14,882 nt of DNA from an uncultured Clostridia bacterium (GTDB lineage: Bacteria; Bacillota; Clostridia; Oscillospirales; Oscillospiraceae), in NCBI GenBank assembly GCA_946539175.1, contig CAMNHH010000044.1:1-14882 (forward strand), written 5' to 3'. Positions 1-5,955 of this stretch are shown here, piece by piece. Positions within the stretch are counted from its first letter, which is position 1. Each line of letters begins with the position of its first letter. A model generated the notes under the pieces. The model was not told the origin of the DNA, searched no databases, and saw only the letters and a program-made list of their open reading frames with translations. The translations under genes were made by a program, and so were the position numbers.

Positions 1-220
1 AATTAGGCAATCGGAGGGCGAAACGACGCGCTCCTGTTGCCCGTTCTCTTTCGGCTGAAATATGCTTGTCCGAACTCCTGCCTGCGGCGGGGGCCTTGAA
101 GAAAGCTGTCCGGCTTACAGGGGACTGACGCAGCCCCTGGCCCCGGGGCTGCGCGCAGCGGCGCGGCGGGACTTCACGGTGGCGGAACGGGGCAGCCCGG
201 AGCTCAAATGAGGACGTTTT
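1..220. other. Window edge without a convincing gene
   Basis: I see no supported gene here. Three plus-strand frames are each open for part of the stretch: one from 3 to a TGA at 126-128, one from an ATG at 62 to a TGA at 209-211 (49 codons, ending ...SPELK), and a short one ending near 95. None has a ribosome binding site or a recognisable domain. The 62-211 frame could be the decayed 3' end of a plus-strand gene lying beyond the window. The hairpin at 221-268 would suit its end as well as the end of the minus-strand gene that stops at 271. Confidence 0.3.
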
Positions 221-268
221 CCCATACGAAAAGGGTCTGCGGTTTCCCGCAGGCCCTTTTCGTATGGG
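221..268. terminator. Bidirectional intrinsic terminator
   Basis: Two 22-nt arms (221-242 and 247-268) are complementary except at one position (T:G on the plus-strand RNA, A:C on the minus-strand RNA), with a 4-nt TTTC loop. The GC-rich core is flanked by AAAA on one side and TTTT on the other, the usual shape of a terminator that works in both directions. It begins 2 nt past the minus-strand stop codon at 271-273, so its clear job is to end the transcript of the coiled-coil protein gene. Confidence 0.8.
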
Positions 269-270
269 GC

Positions 271-798
271 TTATTCCTCGGGCTTGGGCTCCTCGGGCTT
301 GGGCTCCTCGGGTTGGGGGGTATCCTCCACCACCTCGAAGACCGCCTCGACGGCTTCCTTGACCTCCTCGGCCTTCTCCTCCACGCCGTCCAGCTTGGAG
401 AGATCCGCCTCCAGCTCATCCAGCTCCTTGTGGAGATTGTCCAGCTCCTCCTCCAGATCGGCGGACTCCTGGACAGGCTCCTCCTGGGCGGGCTTGCTGG
501 CGAAGGCAGCCTTGGCCTCCTCCAGCTCACCACGCAGGGCCTCGATGTTCTTGGCGGCCTCGGTGATGGCCTCGCAGAGGGGCAGGTACTCGGCGTCGTC
601 GGGCTCCTCGCCGGTGATGAAATCCCGGTAATAGAGCTTGCCCAGCTCCAGGTAGGCCTTCTTCTGCTTATCCTGCTCGGTAAGGATGCTGATATTGGAC
701 TTGGTAACGGAAGCAGCGCTCTTGGTGACTCTGGCAGCGGCCTGAGCGGCCTCCGCCACAAGGCCCTTCAAGGCCTCCAGACTTTCATTCCACGCCAT
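271..798 (-). CDS. Acidic coiled-coil hypothetical protein
   Basis: This 175-residue protein has no signal peptide or membrane segment. Its N-terminus (about residues 1-60) contains TKSAASVTKSN followed by a YLELGKLYYRD-type helix. This resembles the helical N-terminal module of small Firmicutes proteins that often end in a zinc ribbon; here no cysteine-rich ribbon follows. Residues about 75-160 are heptad-like and rich in Glu, Leu and Lys, so probably a coiled coil. The C-terminus is a tandem PEEPKPEEPKPEE tail encoded by near-identical 15-bp repeats (about 273-317). The start at 798 is chosen because AAAGGAGAA lies just upstream; the longer open frame reaching 1110 would begin inside the neighbouring gene. 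An extended -10 promoter precedes it and a terminator follows, so it is probably monocistronic. Function unknown; a cytoplasmic structural or stress role is only a guess. Confidence 0.8.
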   Translation of the reverse strand: MAWNESLEALKGLVAEAAQAAARVTKSAASVTKSNISILTEQDKQKKAYLELGKLYYRDFITGEEPDDAEYLPLCEAITEAAKNIEALRGELEEAKAAFASKPAQEEPVQESADLEEELDNLHKELDELEADLSKLDGVEEKAEEVKEAVEAVFEVVEDTPQPEEPKPEEPKPEE

Positions 799-841
799 AG
801 TTGGTTCTCCTTTCAGTTTGTGTGGGGATGCTTCTGTCTGC

Positions 842-870
842 ATTATAGCAGAGTATTTTGAAAATGGAAG
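842..870 (-). promoter_or_regulatory. Sigma-A promoter (extended -10) for the coiled-coil gene
   Basis: On the minus strand TGCTATAAT gives a perfect -10 (847 to 842) with the extended TGn element. The -35 at 17-bp spacing (CTTCCA) matches only half of TTGACA, as is common with extended -10 promoters. It lies about 45 bp ahead of the ATG at 798. Confidence 0.6.
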
Positions 871-886
871 CGGCTGGGGGAAAATT

Positions 887-1894
887 TTACAATTTATTCG
901 CAGCTTGTTCATCGGAGCCGGCCGCGGGCAGGGGTGCCGGCTCTTTGGCGGGCAGGGCCAGGACGACTCCCAGAGCCGCCAGCAGCACCACGGTGACGCA
1001 GATGCTGGCCTGGGGACCGGCAATGCCGCCGCTGAGCAGGGGCCGGTACAGATCCAGATCCACGTCCAGCAGACGGACGCCCGCGTGCTGCCCCGCCGGG
1101 GCAAAGCCAAAGAGGAAGCCCCCGGCGAAGATCCAGGCGGCGTGGAGGCTGCAGGCGCTCCAAATGTTCCCCCGCTTGATGACCCAGATCCCCAGCAGCA
1201 GGCTCAGCAGCAGATTGTTCAGTCCCGTCATGGACAGCAGGGTGCCGCTGCTCTGGAGCATGGCTGGGACGATGGAGGACAGCAGCAGGGCCGTAATCAC
1301 CCGGGTGGTGAAGCCCACGGAGGGGGCGAAGCTGCCCCGGATCAACAGCTCCCGGCTGGCGCCGTCCACCAGGCAGCCCAGCAGGGCCAGCAGACAGAGG
1401 CCCAGCTGGCCCTCCACCGGCGTTTTGGAGGCCAGGCGGAAGCCTCCGGAGAGGCTGCCCAGGGCCAGCGCCGCCCCAAAGAGCAGCAGACCCAGGACCA
1501 GACCCAGCAGGCATTCCCCCACCGCTCCCTTGCCCCGGAGGCCCATGGAGCTCAGGCTCCGCTTCTGGATCCGCCGGCAGTAGATGACGGCGGCCAGACC
1601 CATGGTCCCGGTGCCGAAGAGGGCTGCCAGGGAGATCCAATCCGGCATCTGCTCCATCAGCCGCAGCACCAGCTCCTGGGGCGAGGTTCCCGCCTGCAGA
1701 CCCGTCAGCAGCTCGCCGCTCTTATCGGACAGGATCCAGACGGACATGGGAATGGAAAGGATCAGGGACTGGGCGACGGCGGCGATGAAATAGATCAGCA
1801 GAAAGGCCAGCACTTCTCCCGGCAGGGCGGCACGGTTTTTCTTCTGCGCGGCGGCCTCCGCCCAAAAGAGGGGGCGCGGCAGCATTTGATTCAT
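887..1894 (-). CDS. CPBP-family (CAAX protease-like) membrane protein, catalytic residues degraded
   Basis: The protein has 335 residues with about eight hydrophobic segments. It belongs to the CPBP/Abi intramembrane protease family (PF02517), as judged by an RELLIRG motif at 181-187 (family consensus EExxxRG), a transmembrane SSIVPAMLQ at 206-214 (consensus FxxxH), and LHAAWIFAGG at 250-259 (consensus HAxWN with GG). The later LLSGGIAGPQAS segment matches the GGxFGPExS end of one CPBP subgroup. Three of the four positions that form the active site in Rce1-type enzymes differ: the first Glu is Arg181, the motif-2 His is Gln214 and the motif-3 Asn is Ile255. Only His251 remains. I therefore infer an inactive or non-proteolytic member. 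The frame is intact and the start at 1894 has AGGAG seven bases upstream, so it is a functional gene, not a pseudogene. Members are often linked to bacteriocin immunity or prenyl-protein processing; nothing nearby supports either. Confidence 0.82.
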   Translation of the reverse strand: MNQMLPRPLFWAEAAAQKKNRAALPGEVLAFLLIYFIAAVAQSLILSIPMSVWILSDKSGELLTGLQAGTSPQELVLRLMEQMPDWISLAALFGTGTMGLAAVIYCRRIQKRSLSSMGLRGKGAVGECLLGLVLGLLLFGAALALGSLSGGFRLASKTPVEGQLGLCLLALLGCLVDGASRELLIRGSFAPSVGFTTRVITALLLSSIVPAMLQSSGTLLSMTGLNNLLLSLLLGIWVIKRGNIWSACSLHAAWIFAGGFLFGFAPAGQHAGVRLLDVDLDLYRPLLSGGIAGPQASICVTVVLLAALGVVLALPAKEPAPLPAAGSDEQAANKL

Positions 1895-1923
1895 ATTCGT
1901 ATCTCCTGTTCTGTTTTTTCTCT

Positions 1924-1953
1924 ATTATGCCACAGCTGTCAAGCCCTTGTCAA
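1924..1953 (-). promoter_or_regulatory. Sigma-A promoter for the CPBP-family gene
   Basis: On the minus strand a perfect -35 TTGACA (1953 to 1948) is followed after 18 bp by CATAAT (1929 to 1924), itself preceded by TGG, giving an extended -10. A second TTGACA lies 11 bp further downstream (1942 to 1937), inside the spacer. The AGGAG ribosome binding site and the ATG at 1894 follow directly. Confidence 0.7.
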
Positions 1954-2041
1954 TCAGCAATTCTGTATTTGCGGCGCCCAGACGCCGGACAATCGGCAAG
2001 CGGAGCGGGATCAAGCGCCTGCGTGCCTCCGTCTCCGGTTG

Positions 2042-2611
2042 CTATTCGACAATTGCCTGATCGCGGAAGCAGTGGGTTTTTCGGTCTCCGTCCCCCACAG
2101 CCTGGTGGTAGAGCCCTGCCAGGAGCTGCCACAGCCGCTTATCCAGGATGCCGGACTCCGGCACGCCGCAGCAGTGCTGAAGGCTGCGGATGGCGCGGAC
2201 TGTCTGCTCGTCGCAGGCGCCGCTGAGGGAGCAGCCCTCCACGTTGGCGTAGACCTGGTGGAGGGTCTGCAGCATGGCCTGGACCAGCAGCACGTGGAGA
2301 TTGTCGCTGCCCGCCAGGATGGCCTGGTTGGGGTTCATCACGATATCCAGTGGCGCGGCGGGCTCCACCTCCACCGCCGCGGCCTGGTAGGCGGCGCAGA
2401 CGGCCTGCCAGGTGGCAAAGTCCGTAACGCCGGTCTGGGGCAGGCCGGCCCGCTTCTGCTGGACCGTGACCGCCCGGGCAGTCTGCGGGCCGTAGATCCC
2501 GTCCGGGATCACCGTGGGACAGCTTTTATCCTGCAGGGCGATGACCCGCAGCATGGTTTGCAGGCTGGTCACTGACCGGCCCAAAAAACGTACGTCGTCG
2601 TTGGGGTCCAT
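2042..2611 (-). CDS. Small protein with two peptidoglycan-binding domains
   Basis: The protein has 189 residues. The first PG_binding_1-type unit spans about residues 10-70 and shows LQTMLRVIA, PDGIYGPQTARAV and GLPQTGVTDFATW, the standard DGxxGPxT..AV..xQ...G..xTG.xD..TW pattern. A second, more divergent unit spans about 105-165 and contains several cysteines (GCSLSGACDEQT, QHCCG). There is no signal peptide or membrane segment. The start has AAGGAGG eight bases upstream and lies 19 bp after the stop of the SpoIID-domain gene, so it is the last gene of that operon. I infer a role in binding spore or cell-wall peptidoglycan alongside its neighbour. No enzymatic domain is visible. Confidence 0.85.
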   Translation of the reverse strand: MDPNDDVRFLGRSVTSLQTMLRVIALQDKSCPTVIPDGIYGPQTARAVTVQQKRAGLPQTGVTDFATWQAVCAAYQAAAVEVEPAAPLDIVMNPNQAILAGSDNLHVLLVQAMLQTLHQVYANVEGCSLSGACDEQTVRAIRSLQHCCGVPESGILDKRLWQLLAGLYHQAVGDGDRKTHCFRDQAIVE

Positions 2612-2630
2612 ATCCGTGCCTCCTTCTGCT

Positions 2631-3980
2631 TTACCTCGCGTCCCGGCTGCCTATGGACAGGGGGGCGCCCGGGTACTGGGTCATACGGGTGGAATTGCGG
2701 TAGCCCAGGGCCTGATAGGCCTGGGTGATGGCCCGGGCGCTGTCCTCCCCCAGGCGGCCTGTGGCGGGCAGACCCTTGGCCCGCTGGAAGGCCCGGAGGG
2801 CCTGCTGAAGATTGGAACCGGAATAGCCCAGCGCCTCCAGCCGCTGCCGGGCATTGGCCACGTTGGTCTCGCCGCCGCTCAGCTGGGGGAAGGCCGCCCG
2901 GTTTTGCAGCACCCGGTCGTCGATGCCGGAGTAAAGCTCGTACAGGGCGTCCCATGTCCTGTCGTCCGCCTCCCCGGTGGACGCAAATCCCTCGTAGCCC
3001 TGGAAGGCCGCCACCGCGTCCCGGGTGCCGGGGCCGAAGATCCCATCCACCGCAAGGGACGGCACCTGCTGGACGAATTGGGCTACCACCGCCAGCATAT
3101 ACTGGAGCTGCCGCACCCGGTCCCCCCGGTCCCCCACCCGCAGGGGCTCGGAGAATTCCCAGTCCAGGTCCTCGTAGCGGAGGCCCTGGGAGCGCAGCTC
3201 CGAAAGCCGCAGCACCCCGGCGTAGACCCGCTCGATCTCATACCAGCTCATGCGGCCCACCACGCCGTCCTCCGCCAGGCCGAAGACCCGCTGGAAGACC
3301 CGCACCGCCGCCTCGGTGCCGGGGCCGTAGATCCCGTCCACCGCCAGCTTGGGGATGGCAGGGAAGCTCTGGGAGATCCGGTTCAGGGCCGTCTGGATCT
3401 GGGCCACGCTGCGGCCTCGGCTGCCCTGCCGCAGGGCCGCGCCGGGATAGGACTCCCGATACTCCGCCTTGGGGGCGTCAGTGACGATCTCGATGTTGGG
3501 GCCGTAGTAGTTTTTCAGGATCTGCAGCCAGCCGTAGCCCCGGGTCGCCAGTTCCTGGGAGCCCCACTGGGAGAGGCCCTCGCAGCTGACGGTGGTGCCG
3601 TTGCAGAATTTCGCCGCCAGGGGCTCCACGAAGCCGGAGCGGCGGATGTAATCGTCAAAGAGGCGGTCCACCAGCCGGGAGATGTTGGCAAAATAGTTCC
3701 GTCCCTTGTAGAACTGCTGGTCGTAGGCGGTGGAGGCGGTGATGTCAAAGGGATAGCCCCGGACCCGGTAGAACTCCGTGTAGATCCGGTTCAGCGCAAA
3801 GGACGTGATGGCCAGAATATTGGCCCGCAGGGCGTCCTCGTCCCAGGTGGGATAGACCTCGCTGCAGGCCACGTTTTTCACGTAGTCCTGAAAGCTGACG
3901 GTGACGTTTTCCGCCGGGCTGCCCGGGGGACCCAGATGCACCGTGATGAAGGACGGAACGTAGGGCAAAAGCCGCGCCAT
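2631..3980 (-). CDS. SpoIID/LytB-domain protein with C-terminal peptidoglycan-binding repeats
   Basis: The protein has 449 residues. Residues about 26-165 form a SpoIID-like domain: VSFQDYVKNVACSE followed by DALRANILAITSFAL (compare the E-Y-V-x-G-V-x-x-SE and EALKAQA patterns), and GLSQWGSQELATRG with ILKNYYG at its end. Glu41 aligns with the catalytic Glu of SpoIID lytic transglycosylases, which cut glycan strands during engulfment. Peptidoglycan-binding units follow at about 178-255 (DGIYGPGTEAAVRVFQ), 278-350 (DGIFGPGTRDAVAAFQ) and a weaker one at 365-425. No signal peptide or transmembrane helix is seen, unlike classical SpoIID, so its route to the wall is unclear; synthesis inside the sporulating cell is one possibility. 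It is preceded by GGGAGG, starts 12 bp after the upstream stop, and is in an operon with the small peptidoglycan-binding protein. Clostridial relatives are usually annotated simply as peptidoglycan-binding proteins. Confidence 0.87.
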   Translation of the reverse strand: MARLLPYVPSFITVHLGPPGSPAENVTVSFQDYVKNVACSEVYPTWDEDALRANILAITSFALNRIYTEFYRVRGYPFDITASTAYDQQFYKGRNYFANISRLVDRLFDDYIRRSGFVEPLAAKFCNGTTVSCEGLSQWGSQELATRGYGWLQILKNYYGPNIEIVTDAPKAEYRESYPGAALRQGSRGRSVAQIQTALNRISQSFPAIPKLAVDGIYGPGTEAAVRVFQRVFGLAEDGVVGRMSWYEIERVYAGVLRLSELRSQGLRYEDLDWEFSEPLRVGDRGDRVRQLQYMLAVVAQFVQQVPSLAVDGIFGPGTRDAVAAFQGYEGFASTGEADDRTWDALYELYSGIDDRVLQNRAAFPQLSGGETNVANARQRLEALGYSGSNLQQALRAFQRAKGLPATGRLGEDSARAITQAYQALGYRNSTRMTQYPGAPLSIGSRDAR

Positions 3981-3992
3981 GGCCTTACCTCC

Positions 3993-4376
3993 CTACAAGC
4001 CCTGAGACGGAATGGTGACGTCCTCCGTCTCCCCCAGGTCCGTGGGCAGGCCGCCCCGGGGCACCAGGATCAGCTCCTGCAGGGTGGTCACGCCGGGGAA
4101 GATCTGCACGTTCCGGATCAGCACCCCGTCGAAGTTGGGATGGCTGGCCCCGATCTGCACGTCGGTCCAGCCCTGGGGCTGATCCGGCGTCAGGGAATTG
4201 GACAGCTCCGGGGTGGGAATGGTCACCAGCTCCGTCATGCCGCTCTCGTCCGTCCGCTGGAGGCTCAGCAGCACCCGTCCCTGGCCGGGCCGCAGGGTGG
4301 AAACCGTCACCGTGGCCCCGCTGACCGGCAGCTCCGCCCGGGAGGTGACGGTCTGTACCTTGAGAAAACCGTTCAT
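3993..4376 (-). CDS. Carboxypeptidase-regulatory-like beta-sandwich protein, first gene of the spore/wall cluster
   Basis: The protein has 127 residues. GFLKVQTVTSRAELPVSGATVTV, read in part, is the start typical of a CarboxypepD_reg-like (transthyretin-like) fold, and TDESGMTELVTIPTP fits the next strands. The middle VQIGASHPNFDG and NVQIFPGVTTLQEL resemble the small partner proteins that precede SpoIID/peptidoglycan-binding proteins in Clostridia. No catalytic motif is visible, so a structural or binding role is inferred. I prefer the ATG at 4376 to the one at 4403 because the AGGAGGG ribosome binding site (about 4387-4393) lies between them and is ten bases from the chosen start. That site is buried in a hairpin (4383-4424). 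Twelve bases separate its stop from the next gene, so the three genes form one operon. Confidence 0.75.
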   Translation of the reverse strand: MNGFLKVQTVTSRAELPVSGATVTVSTLRPGQGRVLLSLQRTDESGMTELVTIPTPELSNSLTPDQPQGWTDVQIGASHPNFDGVLIRNVQIFPGVTTLQELILVPRGGLPTDLGETEDVTIPSQGL

Positions 4377-4382
4377 AGATAA

Positions 4383-4424
4383 GATCCCTCCTGTTCGCAT
4401 CATCCTATGCGAGCAGGAGGGATC
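4383..4424 (-). promoter_or_regulatory. Hairpin sequestering the ribosome binding site of the spore/wall operon
   Basis: Two 18-nt arms (4383-4400 and 4407-4424) pair with a single mismatch around a 6-nt loop. In the minus-strand transcript the 3' arm contains AGGAGGG, the ribosome binding site of the gene starting at 4376, and the 5' arm contains the matching CCCTCCT. No U-tract follows (GGGATCTTATCTATG), so it is a poor terminator for the upstream permease gene. A translation-masking structure is the better reading, although a transcription-attenuating role cannot be excluded. Confidence 0.65.
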
Positions 4425-4459
4425 GGGTGCGGAAAACGCAAAGCGCCCCGCGAACTGGG

Positions 4460-5743
4460 TCAGCTCCAGAAGGCCCAGATGAAGAGGTAGCCGACCAGGA
4501 CGGCGGTGAGGGTGAAGGGGATGCCGATGCGGGCGAAGTCCTTGAATTTCACCTCGTAGCCCTGCTTGCGGAGCAGGCCCGTGGCGGTGATGTTGGCGGA
4601 GGCCCCCACGGGGGTCAGATTGCCGCCCAGGGTGGCGCCGCAGAGCAGGCCGAAGTAGAGCAGATAGGGCTCCACCCCCATGCGGGCCGTCACCACGGAC
4701 AGCACCGGCAGCATGGTGGCCACGTAGGGAATGTTATCCACAAAGGCGGAGATCAGCACGGAGCCCCAGACGATCATGCTGTAAAGCAGGAACAGGTTGT
4801 CGCCCCCCACCTTCACGATCCACTGGGCAAAGTCGTCGATGATGCCGATGTTGGTAATCCCGGCGATGACGCAGAACAGGGAGGTCAGCAGCAGCAGCGT
4901 CTCAAAATCCACGCTCTTCACCGCGCCGACCACGCCCTTGGTGTTCTTCTCCCGCAGGGTCTCCAGCACCATGGTGATCAGGGCCAGGGCCAGGCAGATC
5001 AGGCCGTTGGTGGTCTCGGGCTTGTTGGGGATAAAGGAGGCGCTGATCAGTAGCAGCACCATCAGCACCAGGGTCACAGAGGGGACGTAGTCCCGGACCT
5101 GGGTGTGGGCGTCGGAGTGGACGGGCTGCTTGTCCTTCCGGAAGAGGAACATCATGATGGGCACCGTAGCCAGGGCGCCCAGCTCCACAGCGAAGAACAT
5201 GCCGGGGCGGCCCTCCAGCCAGAAGAAGCCCATGAAGTCCATCTTCGCGTGGGCTGCCAGCATAATGGAGGTGGTGTCTCCCACCAGGGTGGCCGCGCCC
5301 TGCAGATTGGAGGAGACGGCGATGGAAAGGATCATGCCGATGGGGTTGATCTTCAGCTTTTTACAGACAGCGATCCCCACGGGGGCCACCATCAGCACGG
5401 TGGCCACGTTGTCAATGAAGGCGGAAACGATGCCGGAAAACAGGGACATGAGGATGGTCACCCACATGACGTTGGGGGCCTTCCGCAGCAGCGCGTCCGC
5501 GATTCGGTTGGGCATCTGGGATTCGATGAAGTAGTAGACGATGAGCATGGTGCCCGCGATCATCATCAGGGCATTCCAGTTGATGGCGCCCAGGATCTGA
5601 TCCAGCGGCAGCACGCCCAAAATCACAAAGGCCGCGGCCACCGCCAGGGCCACCCACATTTTAAACCTGGGAAATCCGATGATGCCCACGTACATCAACG
5701 CAAAAAGCACCAGCGCGATGATTTTCAAACTTTCCTGTGACAT
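4460..5743 (-). CDS. ArsB/NhaD/SLC13-type permease under a predicted manganese riboswitch
   Basis: The protein has 427 residues with about 10-12 transmembrane segments, the usual length for the ion-transporter superfamily that includes ArsB, NhaD and CitMHS. The two inverted halves each carry the paired motif of this fold: SAFIDNVATVLM (107-118) with SSNLQGAATLVGD (144-156), and SAFVDNIPYVATMLP (332-346) with GGNLTPVGASANI (373-385). Asp111 and Asp336 sit at equivalent places in the two repeats, where this superfamily binds substrate or coupling ions. The start is set by GGAAGG a few bases upstream of the ATG. The family alone does not tell the substrate (arsenite, Na+/H+, dicarboxylate or sulfate are known). 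The leader, which matches the yybP-ykoY class, points to Mn2+ homeostasis, probably export; this is inference. It is transcribed alone from its own promoter, possibly with read-through into the spore/wall operon. Confidence 0.88.
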   Translation of the reverse strand: MSQESLKIIALVLFALMYVGIIGFPRFKMWVALAVAAAFVILGVLPLDQILGAINWNALMMIAGTMLIVYYFIESQMPNRIADALLRKAPNVMWVTILMSLFSGIVSAFIDNVATVLMVAPVGIAVCKKLKINPIGMILSIAVSSNLQGAATLVGDTTSIMLAAHAKMDFMGFFWLEGRPGMFFAVELGALATVPIMMFLFRKDKQPVHSDAHTQVRDYVPSVTLVLMVLLLISASFIPNKPETTNGLICLALALITMVLETLREKNTKGVVGAVKSVDFETLLLLTSLFCVIAGITNIGIIDDFAQWIVKVGGDNLFLLYSMIVWGSVLISAFVDNIPYVATMLPVLSVVTARMGVEPYLLYFGLLCGATLGGNLTPVGASANITATGLLRKQGYEVKFKDFARIGIPFTLTAVLVGYLFIWAFWS

Positions 5744-5767
5744 ACATTACCTTCCTTTCAATGGCGT

Positions 5768-5824
5768 AAAAAGGCGGGACCTTCGCCGCGATCCGAACAG
5801 GTCGAACCCGGCAAAGGTCTCGCC
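5768..5824 (-). terminator. Riboswitch-controlled intrinsic terminator
   Basis: In the minus-strand RNA, GGCG (5824-5821) pairs with CGCC (5776-5773) and GACCUUUGCCG (5819-5809) with CGGCGAAGGUC (5788-5778). A 7-bp inner stem (5808-5802 with 5796-5790, two G:U) has a 5-nt loop, and one A:C mismatch separates the outer parts. Five U residues (5772-5768) follow directly. The ATG of the permease is 24 bases further on. The 5' arm overlaps the conserved 3' strand of the riboswitch aptamer, so the two structures exclude each other. Confidence 0.85.
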
Positions 5825-5906
5825 GCTTCGTCCCATCGCCGGGTCCATAAACCGTACTGACGGTGGTGGGAGCGCCCCAAACGGGCGCTGGCTACTCCCC
5901 AATGCT
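5768..5906 (-). promoter_or_regulatory. yybP-ykoY (manganese) riboswitch
   Basis: The leader contains the hallmark sequences of this class in the right order. First is GGGGAGUAGC (5900-5891), then a GC hairpin AGCGCCC/GGGCGCU around GUUUG. Next comes the small hairpin ACCGU-CAGU-ACGGU with the conserved GUCA, a further CCCA/UGGG closing element, and the conserved 3' strand GAGACCUUUGCCG (5821-5809). The 3' strand is also the 5' arm of the terminator ending at 5768. In known members Mn2+ stabilises the aptamer and prevents the terminator, an on-switch; this arrangement fits that mechanism. The aptamer proper is about 5809-5906, and the remainder is the expression platform. Recognition is by eye from sequence and pairing, not by a covariance model. 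Confidence 0.83.
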
Positions 5907-5912
5907 GGAGAC

Positions 5913-5941
5913 AATATAACAAATAATCGGCGGCTTGTCAA
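5913..5941 (-). promoter_or_regulatory. Sigma-A promoter of the riboswitch-permease unit
   Basis: On the minus strand a perfect -35 TTGACA (5941 to 5936) and -10 TATATT (5918 to 5913) are exactly 17 bp apart. The expected transcript start is near 5906, just at the 5' edge of the riboswitch. Two similar 11-mers, CCGACGATAAT (5954-5944) and CCGCCGATTAT (5933-5923), flank the -35 with 21-bp phasing and could be an operator. Confidence 0.85.
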
Positions 5942-5955
5942 GAATTATCGTCGGA

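Noticed and set aside
273..317. Short repeat array resembling CRISPR
   Set aside because: The units are contiguous 15-bp coding repeats with no spacers and are explained by the PKPEE tail.
818..4382. Long plus-strand open frames opposite the CPBP, peptidoglycan-binding and SpoIID-domain genes
   Set aside because: They are low-complexity Gln/Gly/His/Pro-rich translations with no domain or ribosome binding site, caused by high GC codon bias on the minus strand.
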